Source: an uncultured Veillonella sp.
GTDB lineage: Bacteria > Bacillota > Negativicutes > Veillonellales > Veillonellaceae
Length of the DNA stretch: 9,211 bases
Assembly: GCF_905209685.1 (NCBI RefSeq)
Contig: NZ_CAJLUB010000067.1
Coordinates: 1 to 9,211 of the forward strand
Direction: 5' to 3'
Of this stretch, positions 7,667-9,211 are shown one piece after another. The position numbers and the translations under genes were made by a program. Below the pieces are notes generated by a model. The model ran no database searches. It had not been told where the DNA came from and was given only the letters and a program-made list of their open reading frames with translations. Numbering within the stretch: the first letter of the stretch is position 1; every line of letters begins with the position of its first letter.

Positions 7667-7701
7667 CCTAATATGTAGAAGATGTACTTCTACATATTAG
7701 G
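7667..7701 (-). terminator. 15-bp terminator-like hairpin in the menF leader, candidate attenuator
   Basis: Perfect 15-bp arms CCTAATATGTAGAAG (7667-7681) and CTTCTACATATTAGG (7687-7701) flank a 5-nt loop. On the minus strand the stem is followed by GTGTTTTTAC, a five-T run, as in an intrinsic terminator. It lies 42 nt before menF and after the predicted men promoter. It may therefore be a regulated attenuator of the men operon, or a second terminator for read-through from purD. Confidence 0.65.
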
Positions 7702-7739
7702 CGCCATCAATAGGTTTCAAAATGTTGAGATGAGCCTAA
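7697..7739 (-). promoter_or_regulatory. Alternative leader stem competing with the menF terminator hairpin
   Basis: In the leader RNA, TTAGGCTCATC (7739-7729) can pair with GATGGCGCCTAA (7708-7697), giving about 11 bp with one bulged C and one G-U pair. The loop holds a small TCAA/TTGA hairpin. This pairing uses the first 5 bases of the terminator's 5' arm (7697-7701), so the two are mutually exclusive at the base of the stem. Ten terminator base pairs would remain, so any switching effect may be modest. The leader matches no riboswitch class that I recognise. Confidence 0.3.
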
Positions 7740-7741
7740 CG

Positions 7742-7758
7742 CCATCACACGTCGATGG
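7742..7758 (-). repeat. Small hairpin early in the menF leader
   Basis: CCATC (7742-7746) and GATGG (7754-7758) form a 5-bp stem with a 7-nt loop near the 5' end of the predicted leader. The sequence CGCCATCA here (7740-7747) recurs at 7702-7709, so TGATGGCG occurs twice in the leader RNA, 38 nt apart. This gives another competing pairing for CCATC. Confidence 0.3.
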
Positions 7759-7778
7759 GCCCTCTTTATATCTACATT

Positions 7779-7787
7779 ATTATAACA
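7779..7787 (-). promoter_or_regulatory. Extended -10 promoter element for the men operon
   Basis: The minus strand reads TGTTATAAT: a consensus TATAAT (7784-7779) with the TGn extension (7787-7785). No good -35 lies 16-18 bp upstream, which an extended -10 promoter can tolerate. Transcription would start near 7772, giving a leader of about 148 nt before menF. It sits just downstream of the purD terminator, as expected for an independent men promoter. Confidence 0.55.
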
Positions 7788-7811
7788 TAGGTAACCATTA
7801 AAAGGTAGAAA

Positions 7812-7861
7812 ATAAAAACCTCTACACCACATGCGCTATGCATAAATGTAGAGGTTTTTAT
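7812..7861 (-). terminator. purD intrinsic terminator (bidirectional)
   Basis: AAAAACCTCTACA (7814-7826) and TGTAGAGGTTTTT (7847-7859) pair perfectly over 13 bp, extendable to 15 with flanking A-T pairs. A 20-nt loop contains a small ATGC/GCAT stem. On the minus strand the stem ends in a T run followed by ATTTTC. It lies about 60 nt after the purD stop. The symmetric A and T runs would allow it to work on either strand. Confidence 0.85.
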
Positions 7862-7920
7862 ATTTTGAAATGCTATTGTACTATTTAAATACATGTTACA
7901 TGATGTAAAAGACCTTTAGT

Positions 7921-9183
7921 TTATTTGAAAGCTTTCGCCCCAATATCTGTACGATATTGCATGCCCTCAAACTTGATGTATTCTATACGTCCATAAGCTC
8001 TATCAAGCGCTGTTCTAAGGTCTTTACCAAGTCCCACAACACCTAGAACACGGCCGCCATTTGTGACATATTCTTCACCTACTAGTTTCGTGCCAGAGTG
8101 GAATACGATGGTTGTATCATGTTGTTTAATATCACCATGAATCACATCACCCTTCGAGGATGTTTCAGGATATCCTTTAGAAGCAAGAATGACACAAGCA
8201 GCAGAGGAATCTTTCCATTTCACCATATCAGCTGTTAATGTACCTGTGGCACAAGCCATCATAATTTGACCTAAATCACTATCAAGTAATGGCAATACAA
8301 CTTGAGTTTCTGGATCGCCAAAGCGTGCATTAAATTCAACAACCTTAGGACCTTGAGGCGTAATCATAAGGCCTGCATAGAGACAACCCACATAAGGCAT
8401 GCCCTCTTTTTGCATGGCCGCCACCATAGGTTCTAAGATTGTTTTCATCGCTTCATCACGCAATGCATCTGTAAGCACTGGCGCTGGTGCATAGGTGCCC
8501 ATACCGCCTGTATTAGGGCCTTTATCACAATCAAAGATACGTTTATGATCCTGGGAAGCAATCATAGGCACTACCGTCTTACCGTCTACAAAGGCAAGTA
8601 AGCTCGCTTCTTCGCCTTCCATGAATTCTTCAATAACAACGGTGCTACCTGCATCACCAAAGCGATTACCGCTAAGCATATCTTCTACAGCTGCATTCGC
8701 TTCTTCTACGGTCATTGCTACTACAACGCCCTTACCGGCTGCCAAACCGTCAGCTTTCACCACGATAGGAGCACCTGTTTGAGCGATAAATTCTTTTGCT
8801 TCGTCTACCTTGTGGAATACACCATAGGCAGCCGTTGGAATATTGTATTTTTTCATAAGGTCTTTGGCAAATACCTTAGACCCTTCTAATTGAGCAGCCG
8901 CTTTAGATGGACCAAACACAGGAATTCCAGCTACATTGAGTGCATCTGCTAGTCCTGCTACAAGAGGAGCCTCTGGACCAACAACAACTAAATCAACGTG
9001 ATTATCTTTCAAAAAACTAATTAAATGATCCCTTTGCTGCCAATCAATGCCGACTAGCTCTGCACAATCTGACATGGCTGCACTGCCAGGAATGGCATAT
9101 ACCTTTGTTACGCTAGGGCTGATGGACAATCGCCATGCCAATGCATGTTCGCGGCCGCCGTTACCGATTACACATACTTTCAT
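7921..9183 (-). CDS. purD: Phosphoribosylamine-glycine ligase (GAR synthetase, PurD)
   Basis: PurD joins 5-phosphoribosylamine to glycine with ATP in de novo purine synthesis. The 420-aa length is typical for the monofunctional bacterial enzyme. N-terminal domain: IGNGGREHAL (6-15) and VVGPEAPLVAGL (67-78). ATP-grasp region: GPSKAAAQLEGSK (91-103), VVKADGLAAGKGVVV (141-155), EEFMEGEE (185-192), DHKRIFDCDKGPNTGGMG (212-229) and the metal-binding VEFNARFGDPE (282-292) with Glu283 and Asn285. The C-terminal domain follows to FK at the end. The ATG at 9183 has a GGAGG ribosome site 4 nt upstream. It probably ends a purine operon that begins outside the window, and its terminator separates it from the men genes. 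No link with menaquinone function is implied. Confidence 0.97.
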   Translation of the reverse strand: MKVCVIGNGGREHALAWRLSISPSVTKVYAIPGSAAMSDCAELVGIDWQQRDHLISFLKDNHVDLVVVGPEAPLVAGLADALNVAGIPVFGPSKAAAQLEGSKVFAKDLMKKYNIPTAAYGVFHKVDEAKEFIAQTGAPIVVKADGLAAGKGVVVAMTVEEANAAVEDMLSGNRFGDAGSTVVIEEFMEGEEASLLAFVDGKTVVPMIASQDHKRIFDCDKGPNTGGMGTYAPAPVLTDALRDEAMKTILEPMVAAMQKEGMPYVGCLYAGLMITPQGPKVVEFNARFGDPETQVVLPLLDSDLGQIMMACATGTLTADMVKWKDSSAACVILASKGYPETSSKGDVIHGDIKQHDTTIVFHSGTKLVGEEYVTNGGRVLGVVGLGKDLRTALDRAYGRIEYIKFEGMQYRTDIGAKAFK

Positions 9184-9211
9184 AAGTCCTCCATCGGCGC
9201 CTAAACGCCAT
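9184..9211 (-). promoter_or_regulatory. purD ribosome binding site and end of upstream sequence
   Basis: GGAGG lies 4 nt before the purD ATG. A TAG on the minus strand at 9203-9201 could be the stop codon of a preceding gene, with a gap of 17 nt, but too few bases are visible to identify that gene. Confidence 0.4.

Noticed and set aside
7625..7787. Known riboswitch (TPP, cobalamin, c-di-GMP, tetrahydrofolate, T-box) in the menF leader
   Set aside because: None of the core sequence motifs of these classes that I can recall is present, so the leader is reported only as an unclassified candidate.
7667..7861. Shared ATGTAGA words in the purD terminator, the men leader start and the leader hairpin as a repeat family
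   Set aside because: Seven-base matches in AT-rich DNA are too short to distinguish from chance.
1..9211. Mobile element, defence system, CRISPR or other undescribed gene system
   Set aside because: All coding space is filled by recognisable purine and menaquinone enzymes with intact motifs; no repeats, transposase, integrase or orphan gene is seen.

Overview
This window looks like chromosome of a low-to-moderate GC Firmicute. The protein style, for example the MenB and PurD sequences, suggests a Negativicute close to Veillonella. That assignment rests on remembered family resemblance and AT-leaning codon use, not on a search. Every convincing gene lies on the minus strand, so transcription runs from high to low coordinates. 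I see no mobile element, CRISPR array, tRNA, rRNA or phage gene.

Layout in transcription order: 9183-7921 is purD (GAR synthetase, purine synthesis), probably the last gene of a purine operon that starts outside the window. It ends at a strong bidirectional terminator (7812-7861). A 296-bp gap (7625-7920) then holds that terminator, an extended -10 promoter (7779-7787), a leader of about 150 nt with alternative pairings and two tiny overlapping ORFs, and a 15-bp terminator-like hairpin (7667-7701) just before menF. Next comes a compact menaquinone cluster: menF (7624-6482), menD (6442-4652), menH (4655-3795), menB (3790-2948), a 146-bp gap with a CTAG-rich palindrome and a GC-rich hairpin, menE (2801-1416), menC (1408-257), and a hotdog-fold thioesterase (260 to beyond the left edge) that is most likely the DHNA-CoA hydrolase.

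Together these genes encode the classical o-succinylbenzoate route from chorismate to 1,4-dihydroxy-2-naphthoate (DHNA): MenF makes isochorismate, MenD makes SEPHCHC, MenH makes SHCHC, MenC makes OSB, MenE makes OSB-CoA, MenB makes DHNA-CoA and the thioesterase releases DHNA. Chromosomal order differs from pathway order (menC comes after menE). The last steps, prenylation by MenA and methylation by MenG/UbiE, are not in the window. Junctions are tight: ATGA overlaps at menD/menH and menC/thioesterase, 4 nt between menH and menB, and 7 nt between menE and menC. These imply co-transcription and translational coupling.

The gene content is a known pathway, and I found no undescribed protein system. 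The parts worth a second look are regulatory and fine-scale: the menF leader with its possible attenuator, the missing Shine-Dalgarno sequence of menF, the menB-menE junction, the strongly biased codon use of menB compared with menE, and two active-site-region substitutions (NGG in the thioesterase, TSATTG in MenE).
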